Positions 7,958-16,364 of a stretch of DNA of 52,529 nt are shown piece by piece. The notes beneath the pieces were generated by a model. That model saw only the letters and a program-made list of their open reading frames with translations. It had not been told where the DNA came from and ran no database searches. The DNA is taken from NCBI GenBank assembly GCA_900771365.1, contig CAAGNU010000313.1:1-52529 (forward strand). The letters are read 5' to 3'. The translations under genes were made by a program, and so were the position numbers. Source of the stretch: Bacteroidales bacterium. Lineage in GTDB: Bacteria > Bacteroidota > Bacteroidia > Bacteroidales > P3. How positions within the stretch are numbered: position 1 is the stretch's first letter; every line of letters starts with the position of its first letter.

Positions 7958-9487
7958 TTATTTGATAGTGATGGGTTGAATGTTGTCGAAGAGGAATGCT
8001 CGGAGGTTTTGAATGGGGATCCGCTGCTGCTGCATGGTGTCGCGGTCGCGGACTGTTACCGCATTATCCGTGAGCGTGTCGTTGTCGACCGTGATGCAGA
8101 ACGGTGTTCCGATAGCGTCCTGACGGCGATAGCGGCGTCCGATGGCGTCTTTTTCGTCATACTGGAGCATGAAATCGTATTTGAGGAGATCCATTATTTC
8201 GCGTGCCTTTTCAGGTAGCCCATCTTTCTTTACAAGGGGCAGTATAGCGGCCTTGTAGGGAGCGAGGCAGGCGGGGAGGCTGAGGACGGTGCGTGTGGAA
8301 CCGTCAGGAAGCGTCTCGTCCTTGAGTGCATGGGAGAAGATGGCGAGGAAGGTGCGGTCCACGCCGATGGAGGTCTCGATTACGTAGGGAGTGTAGGACT
8401 CGTTGAGCTCGGGGTCGAAGTACTGGAGTTTCTTGCCGCTGAACTCGCTGTGGCGTGAGAGGTCGAAGTCGGTGCGGGAGTGGATGCCTTCGAGTTCTTT
8501 GAAGCCGAATGGGAACTGGAACTCGATGTCGGTAGCAGCGTTGGCGTAGTGGGCCAGCTTCTCGTGGTCGTGGTAGCGGTATTTCTCAGCGGGGATGCCG
8601 AGGGCGAGGTGCCATTTGAGGCGGGTCTCCTTCCAATGCTTGAACCATTCGAGCTCGGTGCCAGGGCGGACGAAGAACTGCATCTCCATCTGCTCAAACT
8701 CGCGCATGCGGAAGATGAATTGGCGGGCGACGATTTCGTTGCGGAAGGCCTTGCCGATTTGGGCGATGCCGAAAGGAATCTTCATGCGGCCAGACTTTTG
8801 GACGTTGAGGAAGTTGACGAAGATGCCCTGGGCAGTTTCTGGACGGAGGTAGAGCGTGTCGGAGTCATCGATGACGGAGCCCATCTTGGTGGCGAACATG
8901 AGGTTGAATTGACGGACGTCGGTCCAGTTGCGGGTGCCGGAGATGGGGCAGACGATGCCGAGGTCGAGGATGAGCTGTTTGAGGCCGTTGAGGTCGTTGT
9001 CGTTCATCAATTGGGCGTATTTCTCGTGAATCTCGTCAATTTGTTTCTGATGCTCAAGGACTCGCGCGTTGGTGGAGAGGAACTGTTGACGATCGAAGGC
9101 GTCGCCGAAGCGTTTAGCGGCCTTGTCGCATTCCTTGTTGATTTTTTCCTCAATCTTGGCGATGTGGTCTTCGATGAGCACGTCGGCACGGTAGCGCTTC
9201 TTGGAGTCGCGGTTGTCGATAAGAGGGTCGTTGAAGGCGTCTACGTGGCCGGATGCTTTCCAAATTTTGGGGTGCATGAAGATGGCAGAGTCGATTCCAA
9301 CGATGTTTTCGTTGTACTGCACCATGGCACGCCACCAGTATTGCTTGATGTTGTTTTTGAGTTCGGTGCCGAGCTGGCCGTAGTCATAGACAGCGCCGAG
9401 ACCGTCGTAAATCTCGCTGGATGGGAATATAAAGCCGTACTCTTTGGCGTGTGAGACGACTTTCTTGAAGAAATCTTCGGTGTTCAT
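7958..9487 (-). CDS. glyS: Glycyl-tRNA synthetase (single-chain, alpha2 type)
   Basis: GlyRS charges tRNA-Gly with glycine using ATP in the cytoplasm. The 509-residue length and single chain match the class II homodimeric (eukaryote/archaea-like) enzyme used by Bacteroidota rather than the GlyQ/GlyS tetramer. Visible are the N-terminal FKKVVSHAKEYGFIFPSSEIYDGL substrate-binding start, motif 2 around FRNEIVARQFIFRMREFEQ, FDLSRHSEFSGKKL, and motif 3 ETSIGVDRTFLAIF; a C-terminal anticodon-binding domain starts near LPACLAPYKAAILPLVKK. The ATG at 9487 gives the family-like N-terminus MNTEDFFKK. It is monocistronic, ended by the hairpin at 7861-7899. A long open frame on the opposite strand is a codon-composition shadow. 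Confidence 0.97.
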   Translation of the reverse strand: MNTEDFFKKVVSHAKEYGFIFPSSEIYDGLGAVYDYGQLGTELKNNIKQYWWRAMVQYNENIVGIDSAIFMHPKIWKASGHVDAFNDPLIDNRDSKKRYRADVLIEDHIAKIEEKINKECDKAAKRFGDAFDRQQFLSTNARVLEHQKQIDEIHEKYAQLMNDNDLNGLKQLILDLGIVCPISGTRNWTDVRQFNLMFATKMGSVIDDSDTLYLRPETAQGIFVNFLNVQKSGRMKIPFGIAQIGKAFRNEIVARQFIFRMREFEQMEMQFFVRPGTELEWFKHWKETRLKWHLALGIPAEKYRYHDHEKLAHYANAATDIEFQFPFGFKELEGIHSRTDFDLSRHSEFSGKKLQYFDPELNESYTPYVIETSIGVDRTFLAIFSHALKDETLPDGSTRTVLSLPACLAPYKAAILPLVKKDGLPEKAREIMDLLKYDFMLQYDEKDAIGRRYRRQDAIGTPFCITVDNDTLTDNAVTVRDRDTMQQQRIPIQNLRAFLFDNIQPITIK

Positions 9488-9529
9488 AGTAAATGGTGAA
9501 TGATAAGTGTTGAGGGGAGTTTTATAAAT

Positions 9530-9770
9530 TCAAAGCAAGAACTTTTCCTCGCTGAGCAAGCTTAGCCTCACCTTCGGTGACACTGCTGCCGCCTGGCATA
9601 GCCAAAGCAAACTTTGTCTCTGCTCTCGCTTTAGCAAAGTCGGACTGAAAGAAATTGTCAGAATTGTTCGGAGATTATTGATTCAGAAAAGTTTCTGATT
9701 TCTTTCAGTCTTGTAAGTTTTGCTTGCAAAACTACAAGTTCCGATATCAGGATTTGTAGAACCCACCCTA
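9530..9770. repeat. Structured composite repeat between glyS and pta
   Basis: Within the 384-bp spacer are a 13-bp perfect inverted repeat GACTGAAAGAAAT (9643-9655) / ATTTCTTTCAGTC (9698-9710), directly followed by a long hairpin 9710-9738 (arms AGTTTTGC/GCAAAACT, extended by CTTGTA/ACAAG), and an imperfect palindrome CTACAAGTTCC...AGGATTTGTAG (about 9732-9759). Markers at its two ends, TTTATAAATTCAAA (about 9521) and AGAACCCACC (about 9758), recur near 20731-20775. No gene is seen. Confidence 0.6.
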
Positions 9771-9784
9771 AATGTTTATATTGT

Positions 9785-9866
9785 GGCGGAAGCCAGATGA
9801 ATGCTAAATGTTAAGTGTTAGATTGGGACGTTAGTCGAATAATCTAACACTTAACATTCAGCACTT
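9785..9866. repeat. Hairpin minisatellite with GGCGGAAGCC core, next to the pta stop codon
   Basis: The core GGCGGAAGCC is at 9785-9794. The arms AATGCTAAATGTTAAGTG and CACTTAACATTCAGCACTT are inverted around a centre GGGACGTTAGTCG (9825-9837). On the minus strand the element starts about 6 nt after the pta stop codon. Confidence 0.8.
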
Positions 9867-9871
9867 AATAT

Positions 9872-10876
9872 TTATTTAGCGGCGGCCTGGGTAGCGGTGA
9901 TGGAGACAACGTTGACGATGTCTTCGACGCTGCAGCCACGGCTGAGGTCGTTGATGGGGGCGGCCATGCCCTGCATGACGGGACCTACAGCCTCAGCCCC
10001 AGCGAGACGCTGGACAAGTTTGTAGCAGATGTTGCCGCTCTGGAGGTCGGGGAAAACGAGAACGTTAGCGCGACCGGCGATGTCGCTGTTAGGCGCCTTG
10101 GAAGCACCGACTTTGGCAACGATGGCTGCATCGGCCTGGAGTTCGCCGTCGAGTTTGACGTTGGGGTCGAGTTCGTGAGCCACGCGGGTGGCCTCGATAA
10201 CTTTGTCGACAAGTTCGTGCTTGGCGCTACCTTTGGTAGAGAAGCTGAGAATGGCTACGCGTGGCTCTTCGAAACCTGCGATGGCCTTGGCGGTCTGAGC
10301 AGAGACAACGGCAATCTGGCCGAGCTCTTCAGCGGTGGGGCAGGGTGTGGCTGCACAGTCAGCAAAGACAAACATGCCATTCTCACCATAAGTGGGCTCT
10401 TTGAGGATCATGATGAAGGCACCGCTCACGACGCTTACGCCAGGGAGGGTCTTGACAATCTGGAAGGCGGGACGGAGGACGTCGCCAGTAGCGTTGCGAG
10501 CGCCAGCAACTTCACCATCAGCATCGCCGTTCTTGATGAGGAGGCAGGCGAGATACAGGGGGTCGGCTACGAGCTTCATAGCCTCGTCCATCTGCATGCC
10601 CTTCTTCTTGCGGATTTCGCAGAGCATCTGTGCGTAGTATTCACGCTTGGGGTTGGTGACGGGGTCGATGATGGTGGCCTTGTCGATATTTTTCAGCCCC
10701 CACTGCTGGGCGAGGCCGTTGATTTCGGCTTCGTTGCCGAGGAGGATGAGCTTGGCGATACCTTCCTGGAGGATGATGTCGGCAGCTTTAAGGGTTCTTT
10801 CTTCAGTGCCTTCAGCCAAGACGATAGTCTTGTTGGCTGCTTTGGCTTTAGCGCGGATTTGCTCGAGTAATGTCAT
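9872..10876 (-). CDS. pta: Phosphate acetyltransferase
   Basis: Pta interconverts acetyl-CoA plus phosphate and acetyl phosphate plus CoA, the first step of the acetate-forming, ATP-yielding branch. At 334 residues it is the short form with only the catalytic PTA_PTB domain, as in most anaerobes. Visible family features include IVLAEGTEERTLKAADIIL, LADPLYLACLLIKNGDADGEVAGA, FADCAATPCPTAEELGQIA, RVAILSFSTKGSAKHELVDKV, the DGELQADAAI segment and the C-terminal VFPDLQSGNICYKLVQRLAGAEAVGP with a final GCSVEDIVNV. The usual partner acetate kinase is not in this window, although in many genomes the two are adjacent. The ATG at 10876 gives a normal N-terminus. Confidence 0.96.
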   Translation of the reverse strand: MTLLEQIRAKAKAANKTIVLAEGTEERTLKAADIILQEGIAKLILLGNEAEINGLAQQWGLKNIDKATIIDPVTNPKREYYAQMLCEIRKKKGMQMDEAMKLVADPLYLACLLIKNGDADGEVAGARNATGDVLRPAFQIVKTLPGVSVVSGAFIMILKEPTYGENGMFVFADCAATPCPTAEELGQIAVVSAQTAKAIAGFEEPRVAILSFSTKGSAKHELVDKVIEATRVAHELDPNVKLDGELQADAAIVAKVGASKAPNSDIAGRANVLVFPDLQSGNICYKLVQRLAGAEAVGPVMQGMAAPINDLSRGCSVEDIVNVVSITATQAAAK

Positions 10877-10944
10877 AATATGTATTTTTTATTGTTATAT
10901 ATTCTTGTTGGGTGTTGCAAATGTGGTGAGAGCCGTTTTGTCGG

Positions 10945-13131
10945 TTAATCAAAGAATTTCCAAGTGAGGCCAAAGTAGAGTCCGAAGGGCTTGGATGGGT
11001 AGTGGGGGAGGATGAGGTGGTTCTCGCTCTCTAGGAAAGTGTTGAGATGGCCGGCCTTGAGGAATAGGCTGGCTCGCTTGACTTGGAGGTTGATGAAGAC
11101 GTCGGCCCAAAGGTAGTTCCCCACGGAGACTTCGTTCTGGCGGTAGAAGATGCCGAGGGATGGGTCGTATCCGTCTGCCATGAAGGCTGTATGATAGCGA
11201 AGGTCTGTGCCGATTTGGGTGCGAAGTGCACGGTGGAACATGTAGAAGTCGGCATAGATGGAGTTCTTGCTTGAGAAGAGCGGGACACGGATTTGGTTTT
11301 GGTCGCCGCTGTATTGGACGAGGTGCTGCATGTCGTAGTGAAGCCAACTCCAGAATTTGAGGTAGAAGTTTACACGGCCTTGAAGGAGAAGCGCGGCTTT
11401 GTCGGACTGGCAGGGTTGGTATATGGTGCTCATATCGTCGCCCGAGGCTTCCTCGAACCAGATGTTGTGGTCGATGAGTTGAGCGGCGAGGTGGATGTCG
11501 AGGAGGTTTGGATGGGTGTAGTCGGCTTCAATTTTGTTAACGCCAACAGTGTGGAACTCGGTAGCCCCTTGGTGGTTGAGCCGCATTCCTTGGGCGGTGT
11601 AGATAAGCTCGGGGGAGGTGGCTTTGGAGACGGCGCGGAGTGTGAGCTTGCGGATGATGTTGCCCAAGCTGTCGCGTTGGGGGAAAGAGAGGACGGCATC
11701 GAGGTTGTATTCGGATAGGTTGGGGGCGGCTTCGGCAAAAGCGGTGAGGTCGGCAGCGGGCCATGGGCTGAGCTCGACTTTGGCGAAGGGGTAGAGCGCC
11801 TGTTGTGAGACGCGGGTAGTGCTATAGTTCATCGGGTCGAGCTGGAGCCAAGAGAGCTGTGGGCGGATGCCGAAGAAGAGCTTGAGTGGGTTGCGCCAGC
11901 GATAGTCGGAGAATGCATCATTGGTCCAATAGAGTGTGGCGGAGAGTTGGTGGTAGAGGGTGGAGTCGGCATAGGTGTAGCGCTGCTTGTCCCACTGAAG
12001 GTCGAGGGCGAGGACGCCGGTGTTGTAGGTGTGGGGCTTGTGGGGTTGGATTGTGTCGTAGCCCACTATGGTGTCGCGGAGGGCGTATGATATGTTTGTG
12101 GTGATAGAATCGTGTTTGACGCTATCACGCGTGACGGTATCAAATAGGACAAAGGAGATTGTATCGTGCTTGATGATAGTGTCGGTTACTGTTTCCTTGA
12201 TGGGGCGGTACCATTCGAACTGACGGACTGTGTTGAAGGATTGTCGAACGAAGATAGTGCGGTCCTTGGTCTCGCTCATGCGGCTGTTATCCATCATGGG
12301 GACGCCGCTCAAGTTGCTGGGTGGGCGGAGAATGTAGATGTCTTCGTCGGCGAGGCCGCCGTTTTCGCCGAGGGTGAATCGTTGGGAGATGAGGCCTGCA
12401 GAGAGTTGGTAACGTGCGTCTCGGGAGTAGTAGTTGGTGGTGATGTCGAGGAGATGGTCGGAAGCGGAACTGTTGGAGAAGAGTCCTTTAGGGGAGAGGA
12501 GGTGGTAGTCGAAGGAAAAGTTCCACCGTTCGTTGATATTCTGGGTGTGAGTGACTTGAATCTGATAGTCCTTGTTGAGGGAAGTGTTGTAGCCGAGGAT
12601 TGTATAGGGCTTTTGTACCTGATAGAAATAGATGTTGTCGGGAGTCTTATAGAGTCCGGGGAAGATGTTAGGCCTGTATGCGAGAGAGGGGCCGCCGTCG
12701 AAAGTGGGGAAGGTGGAGAGGTGTGGGTGGCCGAGCTCGGTGACAGTGAGGTAGTAATCGCCATTAAAGCCGTCGAGAATATCGTTGAACTGAGCACCCG
12801 TGGGGTTGAAGTCGGGGTGAGTGACTTCGAAGATTTTTATTTCAAGAGGCCTGCGGTGAAAGAGAAAGATAGAGCCTTGTAGGACGCTGTCGGGGATGTC
12901 GACATGGTACTCGATGCCGTCGAGCATGTCAAGGGTCTTGGTGGTGTCGCGAGTGGCGGAGGTGTCGGCAGGGTTGTTAGCTGTGGGCATGGATGCGATA
13001 CCGCCGTTACGCGAGGAGTTGGGTGTGGAGCCGCTAGGAAGGTTTCGAAGTTTGCTGATATCAATCTGCCCCCACGCCGCGGAGGCGAGGGAGAGCAGTA
13101 GTAGTAGGGGTATGAGCTTGGTGTGCTTCAT
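10945..13131 (-). CDS. Putative porin (Porin_10-like), outer membrane
   Basis: The product has 728 residues: a signal peptide (MKHTKLIPLLLLLSLASAAWGQ), a low-complexity Ser/Asn/Thr/Asp segment (about 30-70), then the conserved N-terminal portion with FNDILDGFNGDYYLTVTELGHPH and GPSLAYRPNIFPGLYKTPDNIYFYQ, and a long run of amphipathic strands ending in PFGLYFGLTWKFFD. This matches what I know of the Bacteroidota putative porin family (Porin_10), which is annotated only by predicted barrel structure. Two VKHDTI/TDTIIKHDTI-type segments (about 310-350) form Asp-Thr-rich loops. It is monocistronic. The substrate is unknown. The C-terminal Phe-Asp is slightly unlike the canonical terminal aromatic residue. 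Confidence 0.7.
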   Translation of the reverse strand: MKHTKLIPLLLLLSLASAAWGQIDISKLRNLPSGSTPNSSRNGGIASMPTANNPADTSATRDTTKTLDMLDGIEYHVDIPDSVLQGSIFLFHRRPLEIKIFEVTHPDFNPTGAQFNDILDGFNGDYYLTVTELGHPHLSTFPTFDGGPSLAYRPNIFPGLYKTPDNIYFYQVQKPYTILGYNTSLNKDYQIQVTHTQNINERWNFSFDYHLLSPKGLFSNSSASDHLLDITTNYYSRDARYQLSAGLISQRFTLGENGGLADEDIYILRPPSNLSGVPMMDNSRMSETKDRTIFVRQSFNTVRQFEWYRPIKETVTDTIIKHDTISFVLFDTVTRDSVKHDSITTNISYALRDTIVGYDTIQPHKPHTYNTGVLALDLQWDKQRYTYADSTLYHQLSATLYWTNDAFSDYRWRNPLKLFFGIRPQLSWLQLDPMNYSTTRVSQQALYPFAKVELSPWPAADLTAFAEAAPNLSEYNLDAVLSFPQRDSLGNIIRKLTLRAVSKATSPELIYTAQGMRLNHQGATEFHTVGVNKIEADYTHPNLLDIHLAAQLIDHNIWFEEASGDDMSTIYQPCQSDKAALLLQGRVNFYLKFWSWLHYDMQHLVQYSGDQNQIRVPLFSSKNSIYADFYMFHRALRTQIGTDLRYHTAFMADGYDPSLGIFYRQNEVSVGNYLWADVFINLQVKRASLFLKAGHLNTFLESENHLILPHYPSKPFGLYFGLTWKFFD

Positions 13132-13134
13132 TTA

Positions 13135-13310
13135 TTTGTGAAATGTGAATTGTGAAAAGTGAATTGGGCGGGAGACGTTCTCCAAATATTCAATCTAATA
13201 TGGAATAATTTTTCGAAACATACCCCGCCACTTCGTGGCACAAACCCTTTCCGAAAGGGGAGGCTGCCGCTCGATTCATATTTTCACCATTCACAACATT
13301 CGCATCAATA
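13135..13310. repeat. Composite repeat: hairpin-minisatellite arms enclosing a TTCGAAACATACCCC element
   Basis: Read on the minus strand after the trxB stop: arm with GTGAATGGTGAAAATATGAAT (to about 13275), core GCGGCAGCC, the second-family element (13211-13270) with hairpins CCCTTTC/GAAAGGG and CCAC/GTGG, then the core GTCTCCCGCC (13167-13176) and an arm of AATTCACTTTTCACAATTCAC up to the porin start. The second family therefore lies in the loop of the first. Confidence 0.75.
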
Positions 13311-13313
13311 CAA

Positions 13314-14246
13314 TTAGTTGTTGCTTTGGAGGAAGCGTTCAACGTCCATAGCGGCCACGCAGCCTTTGCCTGCAGCCACGATGGCCTGACGATAGTGGGG
13401 GTCGCAGACATCACCTGCGGCGAAGACGCCGGGGATGTTGGTAGCGGCGGAGGGGTTCTGGACCTTGATGTAGCCTTGTTCGTCGAGTTCGACTTGTCCG
13501 TTGAGGAAGTCGGTGTTGGGCTTGTGTCCGATAGCGACGAAGAAGCCGGCAATGTCGATGTGGCGAATCTCGCCTGTCTTGACGTTTTGAATATCAGCGC
13601 CGGTCACGCCGTCGAGGTCGTCACCACAGATTTCCTTAGTAGTGGAGTCCCAGAGCATCTCAATTTTGGGGTTGGTGAGGACGTGGTGCTGCATGGACTT
13701 GGAGGCACGGAGCTCGTTGCGGCGGTGGATGAGGTAGACCTTGTTGCAGAGGGTGGAGAGGTAGCATGCTTCTTCGCAGGCTGTGTCGCCACCTCCGACC
13801 ACGGCGACGTCGAGATTTTTGTAGAAATAGCCGTCACATGTGGCACAGGCGGAGACTCCCTGCCCATAGAGCTTTTTCTCGCTGTCGAGTCCGAGCCAAC
13901 GTGCGGAGGCACCTGTGGCGATGATGATGGCCTCGGCCTCAATCTGGTTGTCGTGGTCGTCAACACAAATGAAGGGGCGTTTGGAGAGATCGGCCTTGAC
14001 GATGAATCCCGAGCGGACATCGGTGCCGAAGCGTTGGGCCTGTTTCTTGAGGTCGGCCATCATAGCGGTGCCGGAGATGCCTTCGGGGTAGCCGGGGAAG
14101 TTTTCAATCTCGGTGGTGATGGTGAGCTGTCCACCAGGCTGCATACCTTCATAGAGGATGGGTTTGAGGTCGGCACGACTGGTGTAGATGCCTGCGGTGT
14201 AGCCGGCGGGGCCGGAGCCAATGATAAGACAACGAGTATGTTCCAT
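13314..14246 (-). CDS. trxB: Thioredoxin-disulfide reductase
   Basis: TrxB passes electrons from NADPH through FAD to thioredoxin. The 310-residue length is typical of the low-Mr bacterial enzyme. Visible are the FAD-binding GSGPAGYTAGIY near the N-terminus (residues 10-21), the redox pair Cys134-Ala-Thr-Cys137 followed by DGYFYKN, the NADPH-binding VVGGGDTACEEACYL with the HRRNELRA segment, and the C-terminal FAD motif GVFAAGDVCDPHYRQAIVAAGKGCVAA. All expected catalytic parts are present. Repeat DNA lies on both sides; the gene appears monocistronic. Confidence 0.97.
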   Translation of the reverse strand: MEHTRCLIIGSGPAGYTAGIYTSRADLKPILYEGMQPGGQLTITTEIENFPGYPEGISGTAMMADLKKQAQRFGTDVRSGFIVKADLSKRPFICVDDHDNQIEAEAIIIATGASARWLGLDSEKKLYGQGVSACATCDGYFYKNLDVAVVGGGDTACEEACYLSTLCNKVYLIHRRNELRASKSMQHHVLTNPKIEMLWDSTTKEICGDDLDGVTGADIQNVKTGEIRHIDIAGFFVAIGHKPNTDFLNGQVELDEQGYIKVQNPSAATNIPGVFAAGDVCDPHYRQAIVAAGKGCVAAMDVERFLQSNN

Positions 14247-14270
14247 GAGTTTTTCTTGATTTAATATTTA

Positions 14271-14315
14271 TGAATTGTGAACTGTAATCTGTGAATTGTG
14301 AATTGGGCGGAAGCC
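14271..14315. repeat. Half hairpin-minisatellite with GGCGGAAGCC core
   Basis: Left arm of repeated GTGAATTGTGAACTG words ending in the core GGCGGAAGCC at 14306-14315. No clear right arm. It occupies the spacer between the flippase-like gene and trxB. Confidence 0.7.
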
Positions 14316-14327
14316 AACGTTGAGCCC

Positions 14328-15377
14328 TCAAGTCGCCACATCTTCAAATCTCCCAATTTTTTTCTTGGCGAAAGAGAAGTAGACGAGGTAGGCGAGGCCG
14401 ACAATGATAACTATGACCTGTTGCGAGCTCCAGAGCAGCCAGCCTGCTGCGAGGCCGACGGACTCGCCGATGCCGTAGAGGGCAAGGGCCTGCCACACGA
14501 GCACGGGGTAGGCGCCGAGGCCTCCTTGGGAGACGGTCATGCCCACAGAGCCGAAGAGGTAGAGCACAAAGGCGGCAGCGAACCCCAGTTTGCAGGTTTC
14601 AGGGAAGGCCTGAAGGATGAGAATGCCCCCAGCGATGTAGAGCATGTAGATGAGGCAGCTGTAGAGGATAAAGAGGATGAGGGAGCGGGTGCCGAGGTGG
14701 AAAATGCTCTTGAGTCCGTCGATACCGCCTTGGACGATGCTGTCAATTTTCTGGAAAAGCTTGTATTTGAGCAGCCGAGGGCGGAGCATTTTGTATAGGA
14801 GGATGCAGGCGAGGCCTACGGCGATGAGCACGCCGAGAAGGAGTGCCACGCTGGGTAGGCTGTGAGCCTTCTCCGAGAGGATGCTGAGGAGCCATTCTTG
14901 TGCCTGGCCATACATGGCGACAAGCCCGATGAGAACCACGATGCCGAAAGCAAGGACATCGATAACGCGCTCGGTCACAACTGTCCCAAGGGATTTCTCT
15001 ATAGGGATGTTATCGCTGGTGCGGAGCGTGGCGCAGCGCATCACTTCGCCGAGGCGCGGGAAGGCGAGGTTGGCCATGTAGGCCACGACGACGGATCCGA
15101 AGGTGTTGTTCAGGCGAGGCTTGCATCCCAGGGGAGCAAAGAGAAGCTGCCAGCGTAGTGCACGCACGAAGTGGCTCAGCAAGCAGCAGACCATGACGGC
15201 GGCCACCCAGAAGTAGTTGGCGTGGGTGAAGGAATGCCAGATGGCCTCTTTTTGGGAGGGGGCTAGTTTGAGTAGGAACCAATAGATGAAAAAGAATCCG
15301 ATACCAAGGAAGATGACGAGTTTGAGAATGTCGCCCAAGAGGTTCTTCTTAGTCTGTGTATCGGTGTTGGCTTCCAT
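14328..15377 (-). CDS. Flippase-like integral membrane protein (UPF0104 / LPG synthase TM family)
   Basis: A 349-residue protein with about eight transmembrane segments (for example LVIFLGIGFFFIYWFLLKLA, FWVAAVMVCCLLSHFVRALRW, FGIVVLIGLVAMYG, SVALLLGVLIAVGLACILLY, LILFILYSCLIYMLYIAGGI, VIVIIVGLAYLVYF). The pattern VRALRWQLL ... LNNTFGSVVVAYMANLAFPRLGEVMRC ... ERVIDVLAF is the signature of the lysylphosphatidylglycerol-synthase transmembrane domain family, whose stand-alone members have unproven functions, thought to involve lipid transport across the inner membrane. It starts 9 nt after panD on the same strand, so the two are probably cotranscribed, although no functional link is evident. The soluble aminoacyl-transferase domain is absent. 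Confidence 0.85.
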   Translation of the reverse strand: MEANTDTQTKKNLLGDILKLVIFLGIGFFFIYWFLLKLAPSQKEAIWHSFTHANYFWVAAVMVCCLLSHFVRALRWQLLFAPLGCKPRLNNTFGSVVVAYMANLAFPRLGEVMRCATLRTSDNIPIEKSLGTVVTERVIDVLAFGIVVLIGLVAMYGQAQEWLLSILSEKAHSLPSVALLLGVLIAVGLACILLYKMLRPRLLKYKLFQKIDSIVQGGIDGLKSIFHLGTRSLILFILYSCLIYMLYIAGGILILQAFPETCKLGFAAAFVLYLFGSVGMTVSQGGLGAYPVLVWQALALYGIGESVGLAAGWLLWSSQQVIVIIVGLAYLVYFSFAKKKIGRFEDVAT

Positions 15378-15386
15378 GGCAGCGTG

Positions 15387-15731
15387 TTAGCGTAGTTTGT
15401 TGTCTTGAGGGAAGATGACGGTGGGATGCCAAACTTTGGCTTCCTCGAAGTCCATCATGGCGTAGGAGGCGATGATGATGAGGTCGCCGATATGGGCTTT
15501 GTGGGCGGCTGCGCCGTTGAGTCCGATTACGCCGCTACCGCGCTCGCCTTTGATGGCGTAGGTGTGGAAGCGTTCGCCCGAGGTGATGTCGTATATATCT
15601 ACTTGTTCGTTTTCAATAATGTTAGCGGCCTCCATAAGGGCTTCATCGATAGTGATGCTTCCGATATAGTCGAGATTGGCTTCGGTTACTGTAACTCTAT
15701 GAATTTTAGATTTTAATACGTTAACCAGCAT
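15387..15731 (-). CDS. panD: Aspartate 1-decarboxylase
   Basis: PanD decarboxylates L-aspartate to beta-alanine for pantothenate and CoA synthesis. It is a pyruvoyl enzyme made by self-cleavage. The 114-residue frame starting MLVNVLKSKIHRVTVTEANL places Gly24-Ser25 exactly where the proenzyme is cut to give the N-terminal pyruvoyl group. A longer frame beginning at an upstream TTG overlaps the promoter -7 box (15746-15754) and can be excluded. The leader is only about 10 nt. The next gene starts 9 nt after its stop. Confidence 0.95.
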   Translation of the reverse strand: MLVNVLKSKIHRVTVTEANLDYIGSITIDEALMEAANIIENEQVDIYDITSGERFHTYAIKGERGSGVIGLNGAAAHKAHIGDLIIIASYAMMDFEEAKVWHPTVIFPQDNKLR

Positions 15732-15745
15732 GTTGTAATTTTTTT

Positions 15746-15754
15746 GCAAAGATA
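15746..15754 (-). promoter_or_regulatory. Promoter -7 box TATCTTTGC for panD
   Basis: TATCTTTGC on the minus strand matches the Bacteroidota -7 consensus and lies 14 nt before the panD ATG, implying a very short leader and fixing the start. Confidence 0.7.
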
Positions 15755-15855
15755 CGTTTTTATTTTGATATATTATATATAAATTTTGTTATTGTGCGAT
15801 ATAGTGCGCCAAGGTTGGAGTCTATGTGTTGGCTATTGTGCGAAGAGAGAGTGAG

Positions 15856-16362
15856 TTAGAAAGAGATGATGAGAGTGATGAGGAGGAAGACTATGAAGCA
15901 GTAGAGGATGATTTTTGTGCCTAAAACGGGCTTCATGTAATCGGTGTCGGAAATGTCGAAACGGCGGCGAATCTTAATCTGGTGTTTGGCCTGGCGGTAT
16001 TTTTCCGTGAGGCTCTCGTCTTGGCTGGGGACCTCGGCGTTGCTGGCTTCTGAGGCCGTGGCTGAGCCTGAGCCTGAGAAGCGGGGGGTGTAGTTGAACT
16101 TGGGCATCTCGCGTTTGCGGAAGAGGTCCTTCCAAGTCATCTTGGCCGACTGGTTGCGCTCTTCCTTGTCAAGGTCGCGGACGCGTTTCTCGAAATAGGC
16201 CAGCTCGTCTTTCTCTTCGCCGTTATCGGCTGCTTGCTCCATTGCTTCCTTTTTCTCTTGCTCGATGGCGTACTTCTTCTTCAGTGCTTCCCATTTCTCC
16301 TTCTCGGGGTCGTAGAAACGGGGCTCGTAATGAAATCTGCGGGGTTTGTCTACTTCGAACAT
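15856..16362 (-). CDS. Tail-anchored acidic/basic membrane protein of unknown function
   Basis: The product has 168 residues. The N-terminal part is highly charged and predicted helical (KEKWEALKKKYAIEQEKKEAMEQ), with PRRFHYEPRFYDPE and later KFNYTPRFSGSG as two related short motifs (xFxYxPRF). A Ser/Ala/Glu linker follows, and the only membrane segment is at the extreme C-terminus (TKIILYCFIVFLLITLIISF), so it is a cytoplasmic protein anchored by its tail. It starts 2 nt after the cyclo-ligase gene. The family was not recognised by name; similar small proteins beside this gene are plausible in Bacteroidales, but that is from memory only. Confidence 0.7.
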   Translation of the reverse strand: MFEVDKPRRFHYEPRFYDPEKEKWEALKKKYAIEQEKKEAMEQAADNGEEKDELAYFEKRVRDLDKEERNQSAKMTWKDLFRKREMPKFNYTPRFSGSGSATASEASNAEVPSQDESLTEKYRQAKHQIKIRRRFDISDTDYMKPVLGTKIILYCFIVFLLITLIISF

Positions 16363-16364
16363 GG

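Noticed and set aside
8480..9454. A 324-codon open frame on the plus strand opposite glyS
   Set aside because: It is the antisense shadow of a codon-biased gene; composition is Val/Glu/Asp-rich with no domain, no promoter and no start signal.
13326..14264. A 312-codon open frame opposite trxB
   Set aside because: Antisense to intact trxB; Val/Gly/Asp-rich shadow translation.
15732..15749. Longer PanD starting at an upstream TTG
   Set aside because: The TTG is inside the promoter -7 box, and the shorter form puts the self-cleavage site at Gly24-Ser25 as expected.
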